Source of the DNA: Chitinophagaceae bacterium
Lineage (GTDB): Bacteria > Bacteroidota > Bacteroidia > Chitinophagales > Chitinophagaceae
Assembly: GCA_016720825.1 (NCBI GenBank)
Contig: JADKJV010000004.1
Span: 124,001 to 188,000 of the forward strand
DNA: 64,000 nt
Direction: 5' to 3'
Position numbers and translations under genes: made by a program
Part shown: piece after piece, positions 16,803 through 26,577 of the stretch
Position numbering within the stretch: position 1 is the first letter of the stretch
How the letters are laid out: each line of letters opens with the position of its first letter
Notes under the pieces: model-generated
Seen by the model: only the letters and a program-made list of their open reading frames with translations
What the model was told of the DNA's origin: nothing
The model's database searches: none

Positions 16803-18294
16803 TTACTGCTCTTCCGTAATATTCAACGGATACCTGTAGATTCCTTCATACCCCGGATAGATTCCTTCCAGCTGTATACTTTCATCCCTGAAGCCGGCAA
16901 TGGCACGGGCCAGTTCATCGGTGGAACTGATGTCAACACCGTTTACGCTGGTGATCACGAAACCGTCCTGCATTTTTGTTTTGCTGAAAGCCCCGCCGGA
17001 TAATATTTTCTTTACGAGTACGCCACCCTGGATATCATACTGCTGGGCTTTTTTTGCATCAAAAGCTTCGAGTTCAGCGCCCAGTTTATCACCAATTGTA
17101 TTTGATGCAAGCTGGTCGTAGGTGCCTGTTTTATTTGACAGGGTAGCTGTAACAGTGCTCTCGTTATTGCCCCGCTTGTAAGTGATTTTTACTTTGTCGC
17201 CTGCATTGTAAGAGGCAATCGTACCCTGGAGTTCAGTCCATGAGTTAACGGGTATATCATTTACTTTCGTAATCACATCGCCTTTTTCAAACCAATTTCT
17301 GCGCCGGCACCGTCTTTGGCTACTGAACCAACGTGTGCACCATCGCCGGCATCATATTTTTCCTGGTCAACGGAAACACCGAGGTAAGGTCTTTTTACAT
17401 CACCGAACTTAATCAGGTCATTCACGATTTTTTTCACCAGGTTTACCGGGATGGCAAATGAATAGCCCGCATATGTACCATTAGGTGCGAGGATGGCTGA
17501 GTTAATGCCGATCAGTTGTCCATCGGTTGTAACAAGCGCACCGCCGCTGTTGCCCTGGTTTACGGCAGCATCGGTCTGTATGAATGATTCGATCGGTGAC
17601 TGGCTCTGGCGGCTGTTAATATTGATCGAACGGCCTTTGGCAGAAACGATACCGGCTGTAACGGTGGTTTCCAGTGTAAGGGGATAGCCGATGGCCAATA
17701 CCCACTGTCCGAGTTTTACATTGTCGGAATTACCGTACAGTAAGAAGGGAAAACCGTTTCCGTCAATTTTCAGTACAGCGAGATCGCTGCTGGGATCTTT
17801 CCCGATTAAACGGGCTTTGTAGGTTTTATGATTGCTCAGGGTTACTGTAATTTCATCTGCCACACCATCACCACCATCGGTAACGACGTGGTTGTTGGTA
17901 ATGATATAGCCATCCTCACTGATGATCACACCGCTGCCTGAACCTCTTTGTTCGGGCTGCACCTGCGGACCAAAATTGAAGAACTGGTCAAAAAAATCTT
18001 CCATGTTGTTGTTACCGCGTACACGAGGCAACTGGTTGCTGATTTTTTGGCCGGGATTTTAGTTTTGATATGCACAACGGCGGGAACAGCTGAAGCTGCT
18101 GCCTTTGTGAAATCAACTGGCTCACCGGAGGGTGATCCGTTCTCAAAGAATCCGGCATAGTTTGCCGGGAGTTTTCCGTCGCTTACCTGCACGAGGCCGG
18201 CGGGTTGGTGGCTCAGCTTACCATAGATCCATACGCTGCTGACAGCGGATACTGCGCTAACTGCCACTACCAGGATAAGTTGTTTCCATTTCAT
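16803..18294 (-). CDS. htrA: HtrA/DegP-type periplasmic serine protease (two frameshifts)
   Basis: Envelope quality-control protease with an N-terminal membrane/signal segment (MKWKQLILVVAVSAVSAVSS), a trypsin-like domain with catalytic His in TNNHVV, Asp in SSDLAVL and Ser in QGNSGGAL, and two PDZ-like regions. The sequence breaks twice in A runs: near 18047 (six A where seven restore AKKISNQLPRVRGNNN) and near 17283 (five A where six restore EIGLKKGDVITKVND). Repairing both gives about 497 residues, the normal size. The triad is intact, so I annotate one functional gene. It is convergent with the amylase gene, with a terminator and giant palindrome between. Confidence 0.93.
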
Positions 18295-18468
18295 AACTCT
18301 GTACTTTTTAGAAAATTGAATAACTGATTTTTCTTTTTTGCTACCGCAAGATAACTACAGTGTTAAATGATTGAACACCTGCATTTTCAGTTTAACAATT
18401 CATTTACCGTAGTTTTCGTACTTCGGCTCATAAAATTAAAAACTTTAACGAAAAAAGGGCACGAAGGT

Positions 18469-19467
18469 TTACAGCCGGCAAAGAAATTCCATAGTATCCA
18501 CCCCATCAGCATAATCGGTCAGTGTGGGATCCTGGCTCTGCCCAAACGGGACATGACCCTTTCCAACAACACATTGCAGGTCGGTATTGCCTGCCAGACT
18601 GATTTCCAGTGCCTTTTTATCCCCGTAAAATTCATAATGTAACTGGCTGATCCGGGAAAAAGGGGAGGGATTTTCAACCACTAATACATTTTCCGTCGAC
18701 ATATAAACGACCCCGTTCAGGATATGCAGGGCCAGGTTGTAATCGTAATTGTTTTTGAATTTATGGAAGTCGGCCAGCCAGCCATACCGTTTACAGGCGC
18801 CCAGCAAGGGGATGAAATCATACCCTTCCGGTACAAAAATCTTTGACACATTGCGGCAGCCCAGGCCGAAATAGAGGAAAATATCGTCGGCCAGCAGGTC
18901 CAGTTCTTCTTTGGATTCATTTCCGGTGAGAATCGCAACAGAAGTCCTGTTCCGCCGGATGATATTCGGGTACTTGCTGAAATAGTGTTCAAAATACAAA
19001 GAGGAATTATTGCTGCCTGTGGCGATATAGGCATCACAGCCCTTCAGCCTTTCAGCGAATTCACAATACCTGTTCACTTCAGGATCCCAGGCGGCTAATT
19101 GTTCAACCAGGTGTTTCAGTAATACCCCGTCTTTGGAAGAAAGTTTACATACCGACTTATGCCCGCTCATAAAAACACAAAGCCAGTCATGAAATCCTAC
19201 CAGCGGAATATTCCCCGCCATCACGATTCCGACTGTTTTCGGGACATGATTTTCGTCAGGTATATTATACGATTGAGCCCAGGCCTGAAGCCTTTCCGGG
19301 TCCAGCATCGTTTGGGCAATCTGGCTGCAGGCTCTCCCGGTAAATTCGGGTATAAACCATCCGTTTTCGAGCCCTGACTGTACCTTGGCTTCCTGCCAGG
19401 AAGCGCCATTTTCAAGGATATAATTCCTGAGTTTCGTCAATAAGAAAATCCTGTGTTGTAAATTCAT
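18469..19467 (-). CDS. Acyl-CoA reductase, LuxC family
   Basis: The 332-residue protein resembles LuxC-type reductases, which reduce acyl-CoA or acyl-enzyme to aldehyde with NADPH. Visible landmarks are TVGIVMAGNIPLVGFHDWL, a conserved opening of the domain, RRNRTSVAILTGNES, and DIFLYFGLGCRNVSKIFVP, where the cysteine of GLGCRNVSK is the likely nucleophile. No other lux genes are nearby. In Bacteroidota this gene type is often found beside a ferredoxin gene, and here a dicluster ferredoxin starts 53 bases away on the opposite strand. The physiological acyl substrate is unknown. Confidence 0.82.
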   Translation of the reverse strand: MNLQHRIFLLTKLRNYILENGASWQEAKVQSGLENGWFIPEFTGRACSQIAQTMLDPERLQAWAQSYNIPDENHVPKTVGIVMAGNIPLVGFHDWLCVFMSGHKSVCKLSSKDGVLLKHLVEQLAAWDPEVNRYCEFAERLKGCDAYIATGSNNSSLYFEHYFSKYPNIIRRNRTSVAILTGNESKEELDLLADDIFLYFGLGCRNVSKIFVPEGYDFIPLLGACKRYGWLADFHKFKNNYDYNLALHILNGVVYMSTENVLVVENPSPFSRISQLHYEFYGDKKALEISLAGNTDLQCVVGKGHVPFGQSQDPTLTDYADGVDTMEFLCRL

Positions 19468-19520
19468 CCCAAAAAGTTAATTTCGCAAATGTAATTCTGA
19501 ACCCGTTAATTTAATTTTTT

Positions 19521-19868
19521 ATGGCTATTAAGATTACCGAAGAATGTATCAATTGCGGCGCTTGCGAACCCGAGTGTCCCAATAACGCTATTTATGAAGG
19601 CGGAGTAGAATGGGCTATTGCCGATGGAACTACCGCTAAAGGATCGTTCACACTGATGGACGGAACTGTTGTTGATGCCGAGCAGAAAAATGCACCGGTG
19701 GCAGTGGATGTGTATTACATCACTCCCAACAAATGTACAGAATGCCAGGGCTTCCATGAAGAGCCCCAGTGTGCAGCCGTTTGCCCGGTTGACTGTTGTG
19801 TGCCTGACGAAATGTATACAGAGACTGTGGACGAACTGATGGCCAAAAAAGGAAAGCTGCATATCTAA
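19521..19868 (+). CDS. 4Fe-4S dicluster ferredoxin
   Basis: The 115-residue protein holds two cluster motifs, CINCGACEPECP near the N-terminus and CTECQGFHEEPQCAAVCP with a following CC, separated by an insertion of about 45 residues. Such ferredoxins carry low-potential electrons in the cytosol. The insertion between the cluster motifs and the extra cysteines resemble the alvin-type bacterial ferredoxins. It is divergent from the LuxC-type reductase; a shared control region of about 50 bases is likely. The redox partner is not identifiable. Confidence 0.9.
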   Translation: MAIKITEECINCGACEPECPNNAIYEGGVEWAIADGTTAKGSFTLMDGTVVDAEQKNAPVAVDVYYITPNKCTECQGFHEEPQCAAVCPVDCCVPDEMYTETVDELMAKKGKLHI

Positions 19869-19993
19869 GGGTGTGCATAACTATTTCCGCAGGTCATTTT
19901 GAAATTCCCGCAAACTGTCTACCTTAATAGAAGAATTTCTATACACGGCCCTTCGGGGCTGCTATAACTTCGGCGGGTGATATTTCCCGTCTT

Positions 19994-20027
19994 AAGGGTG
20001 AAGGGATACAACCTTCACCCTTCTTAT
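19994..20027 (+). terminator. Hairpin downstream of ferredoxin gene
   Basis: AAGGGTGAAGG (19994-20004) pairs perfectly with 20012-20022 and is followed by a T-rich stretch. The rest of the 265-base gap (19869-20133) shows no gene. Confidence 0.65.
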
Positions 20028-20133
20028 TTCCAGCCCGGAACGCCCGCGCGGATATAAGTGATTTTTAGCATTTTAAATTTCGGGTAACCCTTTTTTTCTT
20101 CAATATTTGCATAGTTAAACAGTTCAGTTTACC

Positions 20134-21120
20134 ATGAAGAAAAATTTAGCCCTGGTGACCGGTGGTTTTTCGGGGGAAGCGGTTATTTCCTATAAAACCG
20201 TAGTTACAATTGACCGGCATCTCGACCGTGATCTTTTCAACGTCTATAAGATAGATATCAATCCGGAAGGCTGGTTTTACTTACCTGCCAGTGGCGAAAA
20301 ACTGCCGGTTGATAAAAATGACTTTTCGGTACTGGTAGATGGCCAAAAAACCCGGGTTGATGTGGTGTTTATCGCGATGCATGGCACCCCGGGGGAGGAT
20401 GGTAAACTGCAGGGCTATTTCGACACCCTGAAAATCCCCTATACCAGCTGTGACGCCGGAACTTCTGCAATCACATTTAATAAAAGATATACTGTAGCAG
20501 TGGCTGCTTTTTCAGGTATCCATGTGGCACGGTCTGTGTTATTGATAAAAAACCAGTTTGGCAACCCGGATGAAATTGTAAAAACACTGCAGTTCCCTGT
20601 ATTTGTGAAACCCAACAACGGGGGATCGAGTATCGGGATGTCAAGGGTGAATAAGCCCACTGAAGAACTGGGGGCAGCCATTGAAAAAGCATTTAAGGAA
20701 GATGACCAGGTGCTGGTGGAGGAATTCATCGGCGGCCGTGAATTCACGATTGGCGTTTACCGTAGGAATGGGGTGGTGCATACCTTACCCATGACTGAAG
20801 TAATCAGCGAGAAAGAATTCTTTGACTATGAAGCCAAGTACCAGGGGAAATCGAAAGAGATTACACCTGCACAACTGGATGAGTCCAAGGCTGCGCAGGT
20901 ACGTGCCGCTGCTGAAAAAATTTATGCCATTTTCAATTGCAGGGGCGTGGTGAGGATTGATTTTATATACAATGAAACAGCCGGCCAGCCGTTTATGCTT
21001 GAAATAAATACCATTCCGGGCCAGAGTGAACACAGTATTGTTCCCCAGCAGGTACAGGCGGCAGGGATGACATTAAAAGAATTCTATACCGGACTGGTAA
21101 TGGAAGCCACCGGGGCTTAA
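20134..21120 (+). CDS. ddl: D-alanine--D-alanine ligase
   Basis: Ddl joins two D-alanines with ATP to make the peptidoglycan end dipeptide. The 328-residue protein has the N-terminal GGFSGEAVIS motif, HGTPGEDGKLQGYFD, the ATP-grasp segment FPVFVKPNNGGSSIGMSRV, EEFIGGREFTIGVY and the metal-site end FMLEINTIPGQSEHS. Length and all motifs are normal. The gene is followed after 24 bases by a PASTA-domain protein gene in the same direction, suggesting an operon for cell-wall functions. Confidence 0.96.
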   Translation: MKKNLALVTGGFSGEAVISYKTVVTIDRHLDRDLFNVYKIDINPEGWFYLPASGEKLPVDKNDFSVLVDGQKTRVDVVFIAMHGTPGEDGKLQGYFDTLKIPYTSCDAGTSAITFNKRYTVAVAAFSGIHVARSVLLIKNQFGNPDEIVKTLQFPVFVKPNNGGSSIGMSRVNKPTEELGAAIEKAFKEDDQVLVEEFIGGREFTIGVYRRNGVVHTLPMTEVISEKEFFDYEAKYQGKSKEITPAQLDESKAAQVRAAAEKIYAIFNCRGVVRIDFIYNETAGQPFMLEINTIPGQSEHSIVPQQVQAAGMTLKEFYTGLVMEATGA

Positions 21121-21144
21121 CAATAATAATAATCCAACGTATAC

Positions 21145-21962
21145 ATGTTTAAATTTATCACGCACCGTCCGCTCTGGTTAAATGTACTGGCAGGTATCCT
21201 GCTGGCGATCGGCGTTTTCGCGTTGATCCTCCTGTCACTGAACTGGCTGACGCATCATGGTAAATCCAGTTCTGTTCCTATGTAACGGGAAAAAATTACG
21301 AGGAAGCTGAAAAAATCCTGAAGAAAGCCGGATTTGATGTCGAGATACAGGATTCCATTTATGTTGATACGATGAAAGCCGGTATGGTCATCAAACAGTT
21401 TCCGGAAGGGGATGAGGTGGTTAAATCAAACCGTCTTGTATACCTAATTATCAACCGGGCTATTCCCCCTGAAGTGGAAATGCCAAACCTGGTGGGTTAC
21501 AGTTTCCGGAATGCTGAAATGGTATTGAGGAATATGGGCCTGCGTGTCGGGGATACCACTTCCAAACCGGATTTTGCCAAGAACTCTGTGCTTGAACAGA
21601 TTTATAAAGGACAAATGATTGCGCCTGGTACTAAACTCAGAAAAGGCAGTGTGATTTCCCTCGTGTTGGGAGATGGAGTAGGCAACCTGGAATTTGCAGT
21701 GCCAATCATAACCGGTATGACGCTTTGCGATGCCCGCGAAAGGCTGGATGGCAGCGGCGTGCAGATTGGTGCTATAATTCCTGACACCGATGTGGAAGAT
21801 TCCTGCAACGCATATATTTATAAACAAGCCCCGGAAAGATTTGATGATGAAAAACGGATTCAGAAAATCCGTTCCGGACAAACTATTGATGTATGGTTGC
21901 AACTGGATAAACCGGCGAAGAAGGATACGGCGGATAATCAGCCGATATTTCCAAGGCCGTGA
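21145..21962 (+). CDS. PASTA-domain membrane protein (one frameshift)
   Basis: The gene starts at MFKFITHRPLWLNVLAG with a single transmembrane helix (about residues 12-34) and then three PASTA repeats: the first begins VTGKNYEEAEKILKKAGF, the second VEMPNLVGYSFRNAEMVL, the third VPIITGMTLCDARERL. PASTA domains bind peptidoglycan fragments or beta-lactam-like ligands in other bacteria. The frame stops early at 21282; one missing base near 21280 restores reading into the first PASTA repeat and gives about 272 residues. There is no kinase domain, unlike the Ser/Thr kinases that carry PASTA in Gram-positives. It follows ddl closely. Confidence 0.85.
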
Positions 21963-22056
21963 TTTGAAAAGTAAAAAGTAAAAAGTCAAAAATCCCAAAT
22001 TCCAAATCCCCAAACCACTAGCTAAAAGCCAATAGCCATAAGCCAATAGCCAAACT
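21963..22056. repeat. AAGCCAATAGCC-type intergenic tract
   Basis: A purine/AC-rich tract of degenerate 7-9 nt units (AAAGTAAAAAGTC, then CCAAAT, then AAGCCAATAGCC). It shares AGCTAAAAGCCAAT with the tract at 44.2 kb. It does not form a long hairpin. Confidence 0.6.
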
Positions 22057-22063
22057 CAATAGT

Positions 22064-22372
22064 ATGAACCAAATAACCGTCCAGGAACTAAAAGCCCGCA
22101 TGGATGCCGGTGAAAAGCTCAACCTGATTGACTGCCGCGAGCCGCAGGAGTATGCTGAATTCAATATTGGCGCCAAGCTGATTCCGCTCGGGCAGATACA
22201 GTCCATGCAGATTGATGAGTTGGAAGACCTCCGCAATGAGGAAGTAATTATCCATTGCCGCAGCGGACAACGCAGCATGATGGCTTGCATGTTCCTGGAG
22301 CAGATGGGATTTACCAACACCTGTAATGTTACCGGGGGCATCCTTGCCTGGAAAGAAAACTTCGGCGGGTAA
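22064..22372 (+). CDS. Rhodanese-like domain protein
   Basis: A single rhodanese domain of 102 residues with the active-site loop HCRSGQRSM (catalytic cysteine about residue 67) and the conserved LIDCREPQEYAEFNI entry. Single-domain rhodaneses transfer sulphane sulphur or serve as cytosolic sulphur carriers. There is no signal peptide, so it acts in the cytosol. It is preceded by a repeat tract and is convergent, with no spacer, to the TonB receptor gene. No sulphur-metabolism partner is next to it. Confidence 0.9.
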   Translation: MNQITVQELKARMDAGEKLNLIDCREPQEYAEFNIGAKLIPLGQIQSMQIDELEDLRNEEVIIHCRSGQRSMMACMFLEQMGFTNTCNVTGGILAWKENFGG

Positions 22373-24510
22373 TCAGAGTTTGATATTCACACCTGCCATC
22401 CAGTTGGTTCCGGCCATCGGGAAATAATAATTATTCACCACCAGTTCCCCGCCGTAGATATAATTATACGTATAACCGTTGGGTTCATACTTCCTGCCAA
22501 ACAGGTTATTCACAGCAACAATCAGTTTCCACTCACCGGCTTTGGCCGTTTTGAATGAATAGTTCAAACGGCAATCCTGTACATAAAAAGCAGATAACAC
22601 CCTTGCTTCATTGCCTGTATTGTCAAGATGCTGTTTGCTTACATATTTAGCAGGGAAAGCAATACTGAAATTTTTTACCGGTACCCAGGTGGCTTCTGCA
22701 CTGGCTACCACGGATGGTGAATAAGCAATGTCTGTGCTTTTATACTGATTCAGTTTCTGCCCGCCATTATCATAATCATCTATATACTCTGTAAAATTTT
22801 TCACTTTGTTTTTGCTCAGGGCCAGGGTGGCATTGATACGGAATTCACTGACAGGTTTCCACTGCCCGCTGAGTTCGACACCTGTACGCTGGCTGTTAGG
22901 GATGTTGATTCTTGTATAGGCACCTACATCATTGATTTGCCCGTTCAGCACCAGCTGGTCTTTGTAACGCATATTATAAAACACCACCGACCAGCTGTAT
23001 TTCTTTCCATTTTTCTCAATGCCCAGTTCAGTGTCGAATAATCTTTCCGGTTTGGGTTGCTGGTTTTTCCCGGCTTCAAAATCATCGCGGTTGGGCTCTT
23101 TGTTTGCCACAGCAAATGAAACATATGTCTTCCAGTTATTCCGGATATAACTGATACCTGCTTTTGGGTTTATAAAATTCCAGTTGTTTTTTACTTCCAG
23201 TGCCGGGTTATCCCTGAATCCATTGATCTGGTATTTTACCGGCCTGAATTGGATATCCGCAAACAGGTTAAACCACTGGCGGAAAGTTTTTTCTTCCTTG
23301 ATATAAAAACTGATGTCTGTTTTGTTTGCATCCAGGTCGTACCAGCGGTGAACCGGATCAGGCATGCCATTGGAAGCCCAGGTGATTTCACCAAAATGCC
23401 GGCCTTTGTAACGGGCTACAAGTCCGCCTGCCGTAAAGCGTGCATTGTTTCCCTGTCTTTGTACTGAGAACGTAGAACCGTAATAGTCATTGTCAAGCCA
23501 GAGCCTGCGGATAAAATCCGAACTGCCCGGCCGGTTGATATTGTATTTGGCATAATCTTCTTCTGCTTTGTATTGTTCATAGTATCCCTTGCCGCGGGTC
23601 CAGAACAATGCCGTGTTTATATTCCATGCATTCCCCGGCCTGTAATTCCAGAAAAACTGGTAATGATCCTGTTTGTAATTATCCGTTTCATTATCATAAG
23701 GATCACCGGGCTTCTCAGTGCCGGCGTAGTTGATACGGCGGTTACCGGCTTTCAGGTCTTCTTCAGTAATGCCATACCAGGCCTGGTAAGTTTTTTCTTT
23801 ACCGGATAAAATATTCAATCTGAGTGTTGATTTTTTTGTACGATAAGCTGTGGTGGCAAACCAGAATGCAGGCTGGAAGTAGCCCGGTCAATATATCCGT
23901 CGCTGCTCATTTGGGAAAGACGGATATCAGCGGAAAAATGGTCTTTGATCAAACCAGTTCCGGTTTTGAATGTGTGTTTACGTGAGCCAAAGGAGCCAAA
24001 ACTGTTATTGAGCTCTGCATAAGCGTCTGTATTATTTTCGCTGGTGCTGATATTGATATTGGCACCGAATGCACCGGAACCATTGGTGCTGGTGCCCACG
24101 CCGCGCTGTACCTGGATCCCTGAAGTGGATGACGCGATATCAGGCAGGTCTACAAAAAACGTTCCCTGGCTTTCGGCATCATTGTACGGAATCCCATTCA
24201 TGGTAATGTTAATCCTGGTGGCATCCGTACCGCGGATCCGGAGACCCGTATAACCAAAACCGTTGCCCGCATCTGAATTCACCACTACCGATGGCAGCTG
24301 GTTCAGCATAAAAGGCAGGTCCTGGCCCAGGTTTCTCAGCGTGATATCCTGTTTACTGATGTTGTTATTCGTAACAGGCGTTTTGTACGACACGGTTATG
24401 GCCCTGACTTCCAGGGGCTGGAGCGTGTAAAAACTGTCCTTGACAGGCTCGCTCACCTGGGCAAATACCCGGGAGCACATGAATAATCCAATAAAGGCAA
24501 TCCTCTTCAT
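22373..24510 (-). CDS. TonB-dependent outer-membrane receptor, TPP-riboswitch controlled, probably for thiamin (one frameshift)
   Basis: The start is taken at 24510 because it begins the signal peptide MKRIAFIGLFMCSRVFAQ. A plug domain follows (LGQDLPFMLNQLPSVVV, GLRIRGTDATRINITMNGIP, GIQVQRGVGTSTNGSGAFG) and then a long beta-barrel ending in the terminal strand NWMAGVNIKL. The frame breaks near 23860; one added base restores WFATTAYRTKKSTLRLNILSG, giving about 712 residues. A TPP riboswitch lies in the leader, so synthesis should fall when thiamin diphosphate is plentiful. That points to thiamin or a precursor as ligand. This last step is inference from regulation, consistent with TPP-controlled receptors known in Bacteroidota. 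Confidence 0.9.
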
Positions 24511-24578
24511 TTTTTGAAGTTTACAGGTTAAAAAATGAGAGGGAAATGCTGGTGAAAGGGGGGTAAAAAAAGTCCTCC

Positions 24579-24655
24579 TTCCCTGCGCAGGCATTACCCT
24601 GATCAGGTTTACGGGTATTATCTCAGATCCGATTTTACTCGGAACACCCCGGGAA
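24579..24655 (-). promoter_or_regulatory. TPP riboswitch (THI element)
   Basis: On the minus strand the leader shows the THI-box consensus: P1 strands TTCCC and GGGAA (24655-24651 and 24583-24579), GGGGTG, a variable P3 hairpin, CTGAGA (complement of 24621-24626), ACCC, then ACCTGATC and GGGTAATGCC, and GCGCAGGGAA. It lies 69 nt upstream of the TonB receptor start. Thiamin diphosphate binding is expected to repress the gene. Confidence 0.93.
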
Positions 24656-24786
24656 ACTCTGAAATTCAATGTTTTGTAGCAGGATTACTCCTGATACTGA
24701 CAGATCTGGTGCAAAATTACTGATAAATAGGCTTTATCTGACTGTAACTTTTACACGCTTATACGTATCATATCAAACCATTGTTT

Positions 24787-25502
24787 ATGAAGAAATATTT
24801 TTCCTTACTTATTCTGTTTGTCTCATTTGCTGTAACGGCCTTTTCCCAGACTGTGATCAACGATCCCCTGGCGGAACAAAGAACGGTTACCAGTTTCCAT
24901 GGCATTGAAGTGTCCAGGGGTATTGAATTGTTGCTGACTATGGATGCGGATGAAGCTGTAGCTGTAAGTGCATCTGATATAAAATTCAGGGAGAACATTG
25001 TTACAGAAGTTGTGAATGGGATCTTGAAAATTTATTATAAAAAGGAGCTGAGTTATAATACACGAAAAGTGAACCGGGGTTTGAAAGCGTATGTATCCTG
25101 CAAAACACTTGACTTACTTGATGCACAAACAGGTGCCAGGGTGAATATTGTTGGCGTATTAAAGGCCGATAATTTGAAACTGAATGCGGCAACCGGTGCG
25201 CGGGTAAAAGGAAAAGTGGAAGCGGGGAAAATGTCGCTCAACCAGGGAACGGGTTCCGAAGTGGTATTGGAAGGAACCGTATCAGGCCTCCAGGCTGAGG
25301 GATCTACCGGCAGCCATTTTTCCGGTGATGAACTCAAGGCTACACCTGTGATGCTACTGTAAGTACAGGTGCTAAAATAACAGTGACCGTGGAAAAAGAA
25401 CTCGTAGCCAAAGCCAATACCGGCGGTAAGATTATGTATAAAGGGGAAGGCGTATCAAAAGACATTACAGTACATACCGGCGGGTCTGTCAAAAAAATAT
25501 AA
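24787..25502 (+). CDS. Head GIN domain (DUF2807) secreted protein 1 (one frameshift)
   Basis: A signal peptide (MKKYFSLLILFVSFAVTAFSQ) is followed by a repetitive beta-helix-like DUF2807 domain, with FHGIEVSRGIELLLT, LDAQTGARVNI, LNAATGARVKG, LNQGTGSEVVL and EGSTGSHF at regular spacing. Such proteins are predicted periplasmic or outer-membrane-associated; the function of the family is not established. The frame stops at 25362; one missing base near 25345 restores CDATVSTGAKITVTVEKEL and continues to 25502, giving about 238 residues. It is followed after 21 bases by a second member of the same family. Confidence 0.85.
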
Positions 25503-25523
25503 AAACATATATTCACAACTGAT

Positions 25524-26227
25524 ATGAAAAAAATACTTGCATCCCTGTTCCTGCTGTTCCTTTCAGTGTCTGTACTGAAAGCCCAGGTGAATGATCCGAA
25601 TGCTACAGTTCGCCCGGTGACTGCATTCCATGTGCGATTGTTTCCAGCTCATTCAATGTTTACCTGAGTCATGGCGAAAAGGAAGCCCTGGCAGTGAGTG
25701 CCGATGAAACCAAATTCATTGAGCGCATCCGTACAGAAGTAAAAGATGGTGTACTCCGCATCTGGTATGATAACCAGGGTAAATGGAATACCGGCAATAA
25801 AAAACTGAAAGTATATATTTCCTATACACAACTGGATAGGATAGAATCAAGTGGTGCCTGTGATATTTATGTGGATGGGACATTGAAATCTGAATCGCTT
25901 ACCATTACACAATCCGGCGCCAGCGATATGCATGGTGAACTGGATGTTGACAGGCTGAAAGTAAACCTCAGTGGTGCCAGTGATATGGTAGTCAGTGGTA
26001 AAGTCACACGCCTTGAAGTGGATGCCAGCGGTGCCAGTGATTTCAAAGGATTTGACCTGGTTACTGAAAGTTGTGATGTGCAGGCGAGTGGAGCGAGTGA
26101 TATCAAGATAACTGTAACAAAAGAATTATCTGCCCAGGCAAGCGGGGCGAGTGATATACGGTATAAAGGGGAGGCGGTGATAAAGAATATTAAGTCTTCG
26201 GGGGCAAGCTCTGTGAAAAAAAGTTGA
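25524..26227 (+). CDS. Head GIN domain (DUF2807) secreted protein 2 (one frameshift)
   Basis: The gene begins with a signal peptide (MKKILASLFLLFLSVSVLKAQ) and breaks near 25635, where a second G in GTGCGATT would restore AIVSSSFNVYLSHGEKEA. Repairing it gives about 234 residues. The domain shows a strikingly regular SGASD motif (eight copies between about 25850 and 26215), one per turn of a predicted beta helix. It is a tandem paralogue of the preceding gene and probably co-transcribed with it. No function is known for the family; a cell-envelope role is inferred from the signal peptide. Confidence 0.85.
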
Positions 26228-26237
26228 TTTCTTTTTA

Positions 26238-26360
26238 ACCACAAAGCACACAAAGAAATACCACAAAGGCCACTAAGGATTATCCCTAGTGGCCTTTGCG
26301 TGCCCGCCGAAGCGAAGCGAAGGTGGGTGGCCTTTGTTTTGGCTTTGTGTCCCTTGTGGT
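26238..26360. repeat. Nested palindromic intergenic element, CACAAAG units
   Basis: ACCACAAAG and ACACAAAG (26238-26255) mirror CTTTGTGT and CTTGTGGT (26343-26360), with an inner exact 12-bp pair (26264-26275 with 26287-26298). A GC-rich insert with GAAGC units lies at 26302-26325. It sits between the head GIN gene and the tRNA gene. Confidence 0.7.
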
Positions 26361-26370
26361 AAAACACAAA

Positions 26371-26394
26371 AAAACGCCTTATTTGAGGCGTTTT
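26371..26394 (-). terminator. Terminator of tRNA-Met
   Basis: AAAACGCCT (26371-26379) pairs perfectly with AGGCGTTTT (26386-26394) and gives a T run on the minus strand, 7 bases downstream of the tRNA. Confidence 0.8.
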
Positions 26395-26400
26395 CCGTTG

Positions 26401-26472
<72 letters not shown>

Positions 26473-26482
26473 ATTTGGACGG

Positions 26483-26514
26483 CAAAGATAGCCTTGTAAT
26501 CATTACCTGCCAAA
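26483..26514 (-). promoter_or_regulatory. Promoter of tRNA-Met
   Basis: On the minus strand TTTG (26514-26511) is followed after 20 nt by TATCTTTG (26490-26483), an exact match to the Bacteroidota consensus, 10 nt before the tRNA. Confidence 0.8.
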
Positions 26515-26528
26515 CAATTTTAATGAGT

Positions 26529-26536
26529 TACCTTTG
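26529..26536 (+). promoter_or_regulatory. -7 element of era
   Basis: TACCTTTG, identical to the rpsL -7 element, lies about 40 nt before the era start. No clear TTG lies 20 nt upstream. Confidence 0.45.
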
Positions 26537-26577
26537 CAGGCCGAATCCCCCTGAGGGGTTCAGTAACAAGCAATTCA

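Noticed and set aside
16803..18294. htrA as a decayed pseudogene
   Set aside because: The catalytic triad and PDZ region are intact and both breaks are single-base shortfalls in A runs, typical of consensus error.
18469..19467. Bioluminescence (lux) operon
   Set aside because: Only a LuxC-type reductase is present; no luxA, luxB, luxD or luxE in the window.
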